From contig SHNE01000001.1 in the NCBI GenBank assembly GCA_004295015.1, positions 1 to 64,000 on the forward strand: 64,000 nucleotides of DNA, read 5' to 3'. The position numbers and the translations under genes are program-made. Shown here one piece after another: positions 56,351 to 64,000 of the stretch. The stretch's first letter is position 1; each line of letters opens with the position of its first letter. The notes beneath the pieces are model-generated. The model made no database searches and was not told the DNA's origin. It worked only from the letters and a program-made list of their open reading frames with translations. Source of the DNA: Bacteroidota bacterium (GTDB lineage: Bacteria > Bacteroidota > Bacteroidia > AKYH767-A > 2013-40CM-41-45).

Positions 56351-57922
56351 TCAACGACTGCTGGCACTGAAGATAGCACGAGCCAGTCCGGCTTCATCGA
56401 AGCTATCTGTCTTACTCATCATAATCACATTGTGCTGACGTAAGGCATTGGCCGTGGCATCACCCATGGCAATGATATGTTTGGTCTTGTCCATTTTATA
56501 AACTTCGAACCACGCATCTACATTGGAAGGAGAAGTAAATACATAGATATCTGCCTGTGGCGCTTGCCCTGAATTTTTCTTGATGGTTTCATAAACAACA
56601 AGATCAACCACCTGATCAGGTTTTACGAATTGCTGCTGAACGGAACGCATGCTTCCCTTTGCCTGAGGGAACAAAACTTTTTCGGAACCGACCTTTGCTG
56701 CAAATTGCTTCCCAATCATCTTGGTATCTGTGGAAGAACCGATGAAATCTGCACGCTTGTTATAACGACGCAACATTTCCGAAGTTGCCTTTCCGACGCA
56801 GGCGAATTTTTGAGATGAAAGCACAGGTTCCTGATTGAAAAAATATTTGACAGCCTGTTTGCTGCTAAAAAATATCCATCCTGTATCGGGAATGTTAGCA
56901 TACGGAACCGGGTTGGTTTCAATCAGTGATCGCCCTTCTAATTTATAGGAGTTTCCTTCTAACACATTTCTTAGGTATGAATCGTCGTTCACCTCTCTTG
57001 AGATAAACACCCGGCATGGCTTTGCCTGCAAAATTTTTTCAATAACCCTTGACGGGAGCACCGAAGCATCTTTCGATTCTGCATAAACACTTACAGGCAT
57101 CTGTATTCCGCTTTCTGCTCTGCTTGCCCGAACTGTATACATTTCTGTGTCTTCATCATATTCAGAAAAAACACCGATAGGCATCTGGCAACCACCTTTG
57201 AAAAGATGAAGTATTTCACGCTCTATTCTCGTTAGTACTTCGCTTTGACTGGAATGTATCTGTTTTAACTTAGCTCGTAATTCTGTGTCGGCAGTCCTGA
57301 CTTGTATTGCCAATACACCTTGCGCAGGTGCAGGTATAAATTCCTTAGGGTCCAATTTTTCGACGTGAAACTCATCCAAATTAATAGCAAGTCGTTCTAC
57401 CCCGGCTGCTGCTATAAGTATAGCATCATACTGGCCATCACGTAATTTACCTATTCGCGTCGGCACATTCCCACGAAGGTCTTTAATTTCCACATCCGGC
57501 CTGAATGCCAGCATCTGAGCCTTTCTTCTATTCGAACCCGTTCCAACAAGAGCATTTTTTTTGAGTTGAAATTTTTTCTTCGGATCAACTTTGTTTTTGA
57601 GAATAAGAAGTAATTCTGAAGGATCTTCTCTTTCTGAAACAGCTGCAATTATTAATTCCGAAACTGATTCTGTAGGCAAATCTTTATGTGAATGCACGGC
57701 AATATCAGTTTCAGATCTCATCAATGCTTCTTCAATCTCTTTGGTAAAAAATCCTTTCCCCTCTAATTTATCAAAGGACAAGTGCTGAATTTCATCTCCC
57801 TGCGTTTTAATAATCTTTATTTCGCTGGATAATCCGATTGCTTCCAACATTGACTGAACATGACGTGCCTGCCATAAGGCGAGGTCGCTGCCACGTGTAC
57901 CTATGATAAGTGGATTTCGCAT
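56351..57922 (-). CDS. hemCD: Fused hydroxymethylbilane synthase / uroporphyrinogen-III synthase (HemC-HemD)
   Basis: A 523-residue bifunctional protein. Residues 1 to about 295 are HemC (IIGTRGSDLALWQARHV, FTKEIEEALM, GTGSNRRKAQML, LRGNVPTRIGKL, and the cofactor Cys in FKGGCQMPIG). Residues from about 300 on are HemD (CRVFISREV, WIFFSSKQAVKYF, VGKATSEML, VFTSPSNVDAWFEVY, IAMGDATANAL). Fusion lets the unstable hydroxymethylbilane pass to ring closure directly. There is no frameshift between the parts. hemB follows after 73 bases, hemA precedes by 99. Confidence 0.94.
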   Translation of the reverse strand: MRNPLIIGTRGSDLALWQARHVQSMLEAIGLSSEIKIIKTQGDEIQHLSFDKLEGKGFFTKEIEEALMRSETDIAVHSHKDLPTESVSELIIAAVSEREDPSELLLILKNKVDPKKKFQLKKNALVGTGSNRRKAQMLAFRPDVEIKDLRGNVPTRIGKLRDGQYDAILIAAAGVERLAINLDEFHVEKLDPKEFIPAPAQGVLAIQVRTADTELRAKLKQIHSSQSEVLTRIEREILHLFKGGCQMPIGVFSEYDEDTEMYTVRASRAESGIQMPVSVYAESKDASVLPSRVIEKILQAKPCRVFISREVNDDSYLRNVLEGNSYKLEGRSLIETNPVPYANIPDTGWIFFSSKQAVKYFFNQEPVLSSQKFACVGKATSEMLRRYNKRADFIGSSTDTKMIGKQFAAKVGSEKVLFPQAKGSMRSVQQQFVKPDQVVDLVVYETIKKNSGQAPQADIYVFTSPSNVDAWFEVYKMDKTKHIIAMGDATANALRQHNVIMMSKTDSFDEAGLARAIFSASSR

Positions 57923-57983
57923 GGGACTTAAGGAAATAAATTTAGCAGATATATAAAAGCATGATTCAAATCAACACGAAAAG

Positions 57984-58007
57984 TTTCGGTCAGAGGAAAA
58001 ACCGAAA
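57984..58007 (-). terminator. Weak hairpin between hemA and hemCD
   Basis: TTTCGGT (57984-57990) pairs with ACCGAAA (58001-58007) around a ten-base loop; on the minus strand CTTTTCG follows. It could attenuate rather than stop transcription. Confidence 0.4.
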
Positions 58008-58021
58008 TATAAATTCAATTA

Positions 58022-59356
58022 TTATTCAGAAGTTTCAAGGATAATCTCTTTAGCCATAATCATTGGAACACTGATACATTTCTTCTCCATATAATCCAAA
58101 ACCTTTCCTAATAGCTCTCTTGATTTTTCATCCATGCCTTCCAATTCACGTGCGAACACATCGTTAACCGCCTTGTCTTTTATTTCACGGATCTTTTCAG
58201 GCACCTCTTTCATTTTCAACTCGAGCGTACGGGTGCGATGCATATGCCTGAATTCATCCACACTTTCCTGAATGAGTTCCTCAGCAGCTGCGAATTCCGC
58301 CTTACGTTCCAGCAGATTACTCTCTGCGACCACTTTCAGATCCGCAATATCAATGATAGAAACAGAATAGTCAGTTTTGATATCCGGATGTAAATCAGAA
58401 GGAATAGCAAGATCGACAATAAGTTTCTCATCTGCCTCACCATTTAACAATGGAAGGTAATTAGCAGAATTTAAGACAGGCTCCGCTGAGCCGGTGCAGG
58501 TGATCAATATATCAAAGCCTTTTGTATAATTCGATAAGCCATCAAGCGTATGAGCAGATGCTTTCACTTTGTCGGTACTTATCATCCTCACCAGTTTAGC
58601 AGCATTCTCCAAAGAACGATTGAAGATGGCAAAATCGTGATAACCCTGCTTGATGAGATATTTAACAATATTAGTGTTCGTTTCTCCGGCACCAATCAGC
58701 AGAATTCTGGAATTGATATCCGGTCGTTTTTCTCTGAGCTTTCTTTCAGCAAGAGAAACAACAGAAACCGGATTATTTGCAATTTTTGTTTCGGTATATA
58801 TTTTCTTGGCCGTCTGAATGGTGCTCTTCACGAGAATCCTCAGTAAATCACCGGTAAGGCCATCAGCATAACAGCTATCATAAGCTTTTCTAACCTGGGT
58901 AATTATTTCTCTCTCGCCGACGACCAGGGAATCCAGAGAAGAAGCAACACGATACAAATGGCGTAAGGCATCTTCCCCTTCAAATACTTCGGCATGGTTC
59001 ACTGCAAATTCAACCTCAGCTTCAGTCCAATCCTGTCTGAAGTTCTTGAAAAAGCGGGTAAGAAAACGATCATCACAGGAAAGGTGGGTGGTAAATACAA
59101 ATTCAATCCTGTTACAGGTAGCGAGATAAAGAATCTCATTGATATCCGTAGAAAATTTAATGAAAGCGAGACGCTCCTTGCGGTTCTCCTCGTGGAGAAA
59201 GAAACGATGAAGCTCTTTCACCGGAGTTTTCTTGTGCGTAAACGCGATCGTCTTGAGCAATTGCAAAGCAGGTTCTTGTTTTTCCGACTGCAAAAGTCCA
59301 AAATTTGCCTTTTTTACTGTCATAGTTTTGTCATGAACATGTGCAGTTAATCTCAT
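58022..59356 (-). CDS. hemA: Glutamyl-tRNA reductase HemA
   Basis: A 444-residue NADPH enzyme that starts the C5 heme route by reducing glutamyl-tRNA. The nucleophilic Cys is in ILYLATCNRIEFV, with LDSLVVGEREIITQVRKAY, the NADPH Rossmann motif ILLIGAGETNTNIVKYL and a C-terminal dimerisation helix. Its start is uncertain: ATG 59356 or 59323 (MTVKKANFG); conserved sequence begins only at LLKTIAFTHKKTPV. Presence of hemA shows the organism makes heme from glutamate. Confidence 0.95.
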   Translation of the reverse strand: MRLTAHVHDKTMTVKKANFGLLQSEKQEPALQLLKTIAFTHKKTPVKELHRFFLHEENRKERLAFIKFSTDINEILYLATCNRIEFVFTTHLSCDDRFLTRFFKNFRQDWTEAEVEFAVNHAEVFEGEDALRHLYRVASSLDSLVVGEREIITQVRKAYDSCYADGLTGDLLRILVKSTIQTAKKIYTETKIANNPVSVVSLAERKLREKRPDINSRILLIGAGETNTNIVKYLIKQGYHDFAIFNRSLENAAKLVRMISTDKVKASAHTLDGLSNYTKGFDILITCTGSAEPVLNSANYLPLLNGEADEKLIVDLAIPSDLHPDIKTDYSVSIIDIADLKVVAESNLLERKAEFAAAEELIQESVDEFRHMHRTRTLELKMKEVPEKIREIKDKAVNDVFARELEGMDEKSRELLGKVLDYMEKKCISVPMIMAKEIILETSE

Positions 59357-59867
59357 TTTACCAAAGAAAGACTACTCAGCTAAGCTGCACCATGATGTTG
59401 ATCATGTATAATCAAATCCCAAGCTGGAATAAATATGAAGAACTGAGAAAACAAAGGGAATTAGCAGTTAAAACGATACAAACCACTATGTAAACCATTG
59501 AAAGATAAGGAAATGAAGACTGTCATAGCAGTGTCACATCTGCTGTAGCAAAAATGAAATTTCCTATCCTGTGAAAAAAGAAAGGTCAAGCGACACTAAC
59601 ATCACTCCTAAGGCAGTCGGCAATTTTAATACCCGATAATGAATATATGAAAAACCTGTCAGCGCGACGATGAGTTTTGATCACAAGTGGAATAAATTCA
59701 TACTATGTAATTATTCATGCTAAAGTCAAACATAACCAACAAAAGATCAGCGTTCCGGAATTTAAGTCGTCTGTTATAAACTCATGAAAACCTGAATTGA
59801 ATTTTCAATTGTTACTTAGAATCCATGACAAGGAATACAACTAAATCTATAAAAAAATAAATCGAGC
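59357..59867. other. 511-base gene-free region
   Basis: AT-rich sequence between hemA and the racemase operon end. No RNA gene, repeat, coding frame with recognisable protein, or convincing terminator for the operon was seen. Confidence 0.5.
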
Positions 59868-60938
59868 TTAACTAATAACTTTCTCTATGTAATTTGAATT
59901 CATCAAACCCAATACTCCCATGTAACGCAATTTAAAAGATATTAAATCACCTGTTTTATAAGCACCGGGATTATCGCCCAGGTCCAGGACCAGCATATCC
60001 GAACTGGCTTCAATAATTTTCACTTTATCATCTTCAGGAATCAGAAAATTCGGATTTATATCAAGCAGTCCCACATCAATGATAGCCCGATAAGTAGACT
60101 TACCGTAATCTTCAGGATTGAACTCAGGGATATGTCCGGCTACATTGGCTATTTGATCTCCACTAGGCACTATAGGCTTTTCATATAACTCTATTATCTC
60201 AGTGTACAATTTAAAGACATCTGTTTCCATTCCTTCAAATGGAAGATCCGTGAACAAATCATTCGCAAAAAACAAAGCTTCACCAATTCTAAAATGATTA
60301 ATACCCGGTGGAATTTGCTTATTAATAAGTAAGGACAAAGTCACACTCGTTCCTCCGGATATCCAGGGAATCTTTTGATCAAACTTCATTTCAATTAACT
60401 GCTTGTACAAGCTCAATTGGATAAGCTTATCCTGATTGGGCAAGATGCCATTCAAGCAATTCAGATTTGTTCCTATACCAATAATTTCTATGTTGGGAAG
60501 CTTAAAAATCTTTTCATAAAAATCCATTAAGTGATCTCCCATTACACCTTCACGAAGATCACCCATTTCGACCATGATAATGATCTTATGAATCTTATTT
60601 TGTCTGACAGCCTCCTCACTCAATAATTTGATGGTATAAAAATCAGTGTTAAAACTCACGTCAGCAAACCTGATGACATTAGGGACACTGCGTTTAGCAG
60701 GAGGTTTTATATACACAGTCTGAACATGTGGAGCCAACGCTTTGATGGTTCTAATATTACTGATTCGGGTATCGTGCATTTCCTTAATACCTAAACCGAT
60801 CAGCTCCTGAAGATAAAGCTTGTTTCCACAAAGCAGTTTTGTAACTACCCCCCAGGACACTTCGTTCTTTGCAAACAATTCATCAAGATGACGAAAATTA
60901 TGCTTTAACTTTTCCCGATAGAGCTTTAAGTATGCCAT
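59868..60938 (-). CDS. PLP-dependent alanine/ornithine racemase-family enzyme
   Basis: A 356-residue fold-type III PLP enzyme. The cofactor Lys is in VSWGVVTKLLCGN near residue 34, as in ornithine racemase and its relatives, followed by EMHDTRISNIRTIK, IMVEMGDLREGV, PWISGGTSVTLSLL and HFRIGEALFF. The C-terminal domain is shorter than in Alr. The substrate may be ornithine or another amino acid; sequence does not settle it. It is the last gene of a five-gene operon, two bases after the alanine racemase gene. Confidence 0.85.
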   Translation of the reverse strand: MAYLKLYREKLKHNFRHLDELFAKNEVSWGVVTKLLCGNKLYLQELIGLGIKEMHDTRISNIRTIKALAPHVQTVYIKPPAKRSVPNVIRFADVSFNTDFYTIKLLSEEAVRQNKIHKIIIMVEMGDLREGVMGDHLMDFYEKIFKLPNIEIIGIGTNLNCLNGILPNQDKLIQLSLYKQLIEMKFDQKIPWISGGTSVTLSLLINKQIPPGINHFRIGEALFFANDLFTDLPFEGMETDVFKLYTEIIELYEKPIVPSGDQIANVAGHIPEFNPEDYGKSTYRAIIDVGLLDINPNFLIPEDDKVKIIEASSDMLVLDLGDNPGAYKTGDLISFKLRYMGVLGLMNSNYIEKVIS

Positions 60939-60940
60939 GA

Positions 60941-62092
60941 TTACTTCTTTACAATACGAGGAATATTCATAGGTAACCTTGTCAACATTTCATAATTCAA
61001 CTGATGACTTTGTTCACTGAAAGAACTGACAGAAATTGAGTTCCCATTCTGTGAACCAATTAAAACAACTTCATCTCCGGGCTTTACTTTCCCGGCAAGA
61101 GTTATATCAACAGTGAGGCTGTTCATATTGACAGTGCCTATCACATTACAAACAATTCCATTAATAATAACAGATCCTACATTGCTTAGATTACGACTAT
61201 AGCCGTGTGCATATCCGATTGGAACGATGGCAAGCTTCATGTTTTTATGAGCAAAATAGGATGTTCCATATCCAATAAAATTTCCCTTACTCACTTCTTT
61301 AACAGCCATCACTTTTGTCGTCCAACGAATGATACGCTTCAACAAATCCGGTGTACTTTTTGATTCTTCACAATAACGGATGTGGGTTTCCCTGTTAGGC
61401 CAATATCCATATTGCAGAATTCCGACCCTAACCATGTTCCCCTGTGTCTCAGGATAATTCAATAAAGCTGCCGAGCAAGCTGAATGATTGTAAATCGGAA
61501 CTAGTTTCTCAGTCTTAAATGCTTTCAATGCCTGATTGAAATTATCAATTTGTTTTGAGATCCTGAAATGATTAGCCTGACTTTCAGCACCGGCATAATG
61601 GGTAAACAATCCCTGGAAAGTAATATTGGATGCATGCTTATGCAAACACTTACTAAGTTCCTGTATATCCTTGATGGAGAAACCTGTTCTTCTCATTCCT
61701 GTTTCTATCTCAAGATGAATCTTAGCTTTCTTCTTAGATTCCCGGGCATACGATAATGCCATATCCAATCTTTCCCTGTCAAAAACCGCAAATTCAACAG
61801 CATTCTCTACTGCCCATTTCACCGCACTTTCTTCCATGGCTCCCATGATGAAGAGGTCCGGCATTTTCGTTATGCCTTGTTTTAGCAGATATGCTTCTTC
61901 CGAGGAATGGACTGCAAAATAATCTACGCCCGCTTGCATGGCCATCTTTACAAATTGTGTTAGTCCATGACCATATGCATTCCCTTTAACCACACTGCAT
62001 AGACGAACACCCGCTTTAAGCCTGAAATTAATAAAACGTAAATTGTGCCGGTAAGCCGATGCACTTAATTCTATGGTAGATGTTTCAAACAT
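60941..62092 (-). CDS. alr: Alanine racemase
   Basis: A 383-residue PLP enzyme interconverting L- and D-alanine. The PLP Lys is in CSVVKGNAYGHG, followed by GTNSF-like HSSEEAYLL, IEIETGMRRTGF and the second catalytic Tyr region KGNFIGYGTSYFA; the C-terminal domain has GTVNMNSLTVDIT. I chose ATG 62092 (MFETSTIEL), four bases after the M20 gene; the frame start at 62122 would overlap that gene. In this operon it may serve catabolism rather than wall synthesis. Confidence 0.92.
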   Translation of the reverse strand: MFETSTIELSASAYRHNLRFINFRLKAGVRLCSVVKGNAYGHGLTQFVKMAMQAGVDYFAVHSSEEAYLLKQGITKMPDLFIMGAMEESAVKWAVENAVEFAVFDRERLDMALSYARESKKKAKIHLEIETGMRRTGFSIKDIQELSKCLHKHASNITFQGLFTHYAGAESQANHFRISKQIDNFNQALKAFKTEKLVPIYNHSACSAALLNYPETQGNMVRVGILQYGYWPNRETHIRYCEESKSTPDLLKRIIRWTTKVMAVKEVSKGNFIGYGTSYFAHKNMKLAIVPIGYAHGYSRNLSNVGSVIINGIVCNVIGTVNMNSLTVDITLAGKVKPGDEVVLIGSQNGNSISVSSFSEQSHQLNYEMLTRLPMNIPRIVKK

Positions 62093-62096
62093 ATGC

Positions 62097-63242
62097 TTAG
62101 TTAGCTGAAAGAATTTCATCAATAATTCCTGAAAATACTTTTACGCCTGATTCAATTAATTCATCGGGAAAATCATAATCCGGATTATGAAGTGCAGGCA
62201 AATTTATACCTGCTCCCAGTCCGAACATACACCCCTCGTACCGTGCAGTGAACAGGCCAAAATCTTCTCCCCATTTAAAAGGATATGGGCGCTCAACAAG
62301 TGTCATTTTTTTATTCTTGGCGGAAGAACGAACAATATCTGTTGCAGAGCTTGCATTCATATTTGCATGAAATGTTTGTGTATACTCAAATGTCACTTTG
62401 AGAGAATACTTTCGCGCTACCTCTTCGGACAACTGTGTGATTTGATCCTCGAGCTTCTTCAAGTTCTCATCATTCCAACAACGCAAGGTGAGATGAACAC
62501 TTGCTTTACCTGCAGAAATTCCATAATCCTTAGAACCCATCTCCATAAATACAGGAGTAACAACCGACATATCCGATTTTTCCGGAAAGTTATTTGCTAA
62601 TGTAAGACTTGCTTTAGTTATTTCAGATACAGCCAAGGCCGGATTGAAACCAAGCTCCGGTTCTGCCGCATGCGATGTTTTACCATTCAGGTTAATGATA
62701 ATGCTGTTTACTGCAGCAGTGAATGTTCCATCCTTCACTACGATGTCATGGAGTGGATATCCGGGCAAATTATGAAGTGCAAAAACAAAGTCGGGGCTAA
62801 ATTTACTAAATACTTTGTCGGCGATAATTGCTTTTGCTCCTTCTCCATTTTCTTCTGCAGGCTGAAAAACCAAGCGCACTTTTCCTTGCTTAAGTTTATT
62901 CAGGTTCAAGTGCTGAGCAAGCCCGCACAGAATTGTACTATGACCATCATGGCCACATTTATGCGACACTCCCTGCCGGGTCGATTTATAATTGAAAGTA
63001 TTAATCTCTTCTATAGGCAATGCGTCTAACTCCGCACGAAACAAAATTTCTTTTCCGGGCTTTCCTGAATCCCAGGTGGCAATGATACCCTGCCCTCCAA
63101 CCTGAGTAAGGATATCATCAGGATTATACTGACGAATAAACTCAAGAACTTTATCCGCCGTTTTAGATTCTCTTCCCGATAATTCGGGATCGGCATGAAT
63201 TTCTCTTCTGAGTTTTTTAAGTTGCTCGAAATTAATTGACAT
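62097..63242 (-). CDS. M20-family amidohydrolase / N-acyl-amino-acid deacylase
   Basis: A 381-residue zinc hydrolase of the IAA-amino acid/hippurate hydrolase type. Metal and active-site motifs are HKCGHDGHSTIL, VFQPAEENGEGA, ALHNLPGYP and ALHNPDYDFPDEL, with the dimerisation lid in the middle (NLNGKTSHAAEPELGFNPAL). Such enzymes cut acyl or acetyl groups from amino acids. It lacks a signal peptide, so works on imported substrate. It lies 12 bases after the GNAT gene. Confidence 0.92.
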   Translation of the reverse strand: MSINFEQLKKLRREIHADPELSGRESKTADKVLEFIRQYNPDDILTQVGGQGIIATWDSGKPGKEILFRAELDALPIEEINTFNYKSTRQGVSHKCGHDGHSTILCGLAQHLNLNKLKQGKVRLVFQPAEENGEGAKAIIADKVFSKFSPDFVFALHNLPGYPLHDIVVKDGTFTAAVNSIIINLNGKTSHAAEPELGFNPALAVSEITKASLTLANNFPEKSDMSVVTPVFMEMGSKDYGISAGKASVHLTLRCWNDENLKKLEDQITQLSEEVARKYSLKVTFEYTQTFHANMNASSATDIVRSSAKNKKMTLVERPYPFKWGEDFGLFTARYEGCMFGLGAGINLPALHNPDYDFPDELIESGVKVFSGIIDEILSAN

Positions 63243-63254
63243 AAATTCTACTAA

Positions 63255-63692
63255 TTAAGGTTGATAACGCATCTCAAGATACTTATTGGTAAATCCCAGT
63301 TTCTCATATAGTTTCTTCGCAGGATTATCAGGCTCTACGTGCAAAGCCACGCCACCGGTGGTATTTGCCATTGCTTCTAGCATCAGTTTTTTCCCGACAC
63401 CTTTTCCTCTTTGATCACTTCGCACAGCTATATAGACAAGAATGTTAGAAGGAATATATCCATCCATCCCCGTCTTATTAATAACTACTGCTCCCACTAT
63501 CTCATTTTCTTCGACAGCTATCAAGACAAATCCTCCCTTTGCAGGGTTCATAGCATAAGCAATTGCTTTAAGAATAAACTCCGGCTTATCACCAAACTGA
63601 TCGAGGTTAGTAAACAGAAATTCAGCAATTTTCTTGTTGTCATAAATTTTATGTTCGCCACTTTCATGGTTGACTAAATAGGTATTCATCAT
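63255..63692 (-). CDS. GNAT-family N-acetyltransferase
   Basis: A 145-residue acetyl-CoA-dependent transferase. The acetyl-CoA loop is VRSDQRGKGVGKKLM, followed by NPAKKLYEKLGFTNKYLEMRY, the standard C-terminal GNAT end. The substrate is unknown; within this operon an amino acid or amine is likely. The start ATG overlaps the symporter stop by four bases (ATGA), so translation is coupled. Confidence 0.88.
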   Translation of the reverse strand: MMNTYLVNHESGEHKIYDNKKIAEFLFTNLDQFGDKPEFILKAIAYAMNPAKGGFVLIAVEENEIVGAVVINKTGMDGYIPSNILVYIAVRSDQRGKGVGKKLMLEAMANTTGGVALHVEPDNPAKKLYEKLGFTNKYLEMRYQP

Positions 63693-64000
63693 GCGATTTT
63701 ATATTTATTTGTTGTTAAGAACGAAAAAGAAATAAAAGTTAAAAGAGAAATGCTTATTCCAAAAATATTGGCATCAAGTCCAAAGGGCAAATTCGCCTCT
63801 ATGCTCATTAAAAAAATAGTTGTTGTGCCTCCGCTAAGCATGCTTGCTATTGCTGCTTTCCAATTTGTCTGCTTGAAGAACATCGCTGCAATCAAGGGAA
63901 CCAATAAACCGGATACCATAAATGCATATGAACGTAACATCAGTTGCAAGACGTTTTCCATACTTGCTGCCAATAGTATAGCAAAGATACCCAAAAGCAA
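63689..64000 (-). CDS. Sodium:solute symporter, C-terminal part (cut by window end)
   Basis: The visible 103 residues hold the last three or four transmembrane segments, with SYAFMVSGLLVPLIAAMFFKQTNWKAAIASMLSGG, a pattern seen in sodium:solute symporter (SSF) family proteins. The N-terminal part lies beyond base 64000, so the start and substrate cannot be judged. It is the first visible gene of the amino-acid operon and would supply the substrate. Confidence 0.8.
   Translation of the reverse strand: MLLGIFAILLAASMENVLQLMLRSYAFMVSGLLVPLIAAMFFKQTNWKAAIASMLSGGTTTIFLMSIEANLPFGLDANIFGISISLLTFISFSFLTTNKYKIA

Overview
The window reads as chromosomal DNA of a member of the Bacteroidota. The evidence is the core type IX secretion / gliding genes (porP/sprF-like, gldK, gldL, gldM, gldN, and separately gldB, gldC), a secreted protein with a type A T9SS C-terminal sorting domain, a FtsZ tail of the Bacteroidota type, a division/wall cluster lacking murF and ddl, and several promoters of the Bacteroidota form TTTG-N19-TAnnTTTG. 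I cannot fix the class or genus. Nearly everything is dense, ordinary core genome; the clearly unusual stretch is the first kilobase.

Layout. 1-820: an intact initiator tRNA (CAT) surrounded by broken tRNA pieces, each joined to the same 16-bp perfect palindrome (TCCGCCAGCTGGCGGA), with a small GIY-YIG nuclease gene between the 5' and 3' pieces. 1010-2827: a secreted four-repeat Cys-rich T9SS cargo protein. 3335-4828: der and tRNA-Arg(CCG). 4985-10875 (minus): gldN, gldM, gldL, gldK and a porP/sprF-like gene, followed upstream by an arginase-fold protein that has lost metal ligands and by topA with a Lys/Ala-rich tail. 15112-16584: an orphan multi-span membrane protein. 16721-24445 (plus): miaB, a sigma-54-type activator, lptE, a conserved acidic protein, secG, groES and groEL. 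24753-29392: a small membrane protein, a GH20 hexosaminidase, a DoxX protein, a cold shock protein and a YqeY protein.

29592-45011 (minus): the complete Bacteroidota-style dcw cluster, transcribed mraZ-rsmH-ftsL-ftsI-murE-mraY-murD-ftsW-murG-murC-ftsQ-ftsA-ftsZ, with three MraZ-type boxes in front and a terminator behind. 45330-51364: an alpha/beta hydrolase, engB, gldC-gldB, a PorT-like barrel, nadE and another outer membrane barrel. 51501-59356 (minus): a two-subunit 2-oxoacid:ferredoxin oxidoreductase, sixA and the C5 heme genes hemB, a hemC-hemD fusion and hemA. 59868-64000 (minus): a compact operon of a sodium:solute symporter (cut by the window end), a GNAT acetyltransferase, an M20 amidohydrolase, alanine racemase and a second racemase-fold enzyme.

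How the genes fit: the Gld/Por proteins build the secretion machine that would export the 605-residue repeat protein. The dcw block makes lipid II and the septal machine in one transcription unit. The last operon looks like uptake plus deacylation plus racemisation of amino-acid derivatives. The best candidates for something not yet described are the palindrome/tRNA/GIY-YIG locus, the conserved-looking pseudo-arginase beside the T9SS genes, and the compact promoter-terminator overlap in front of nadE.
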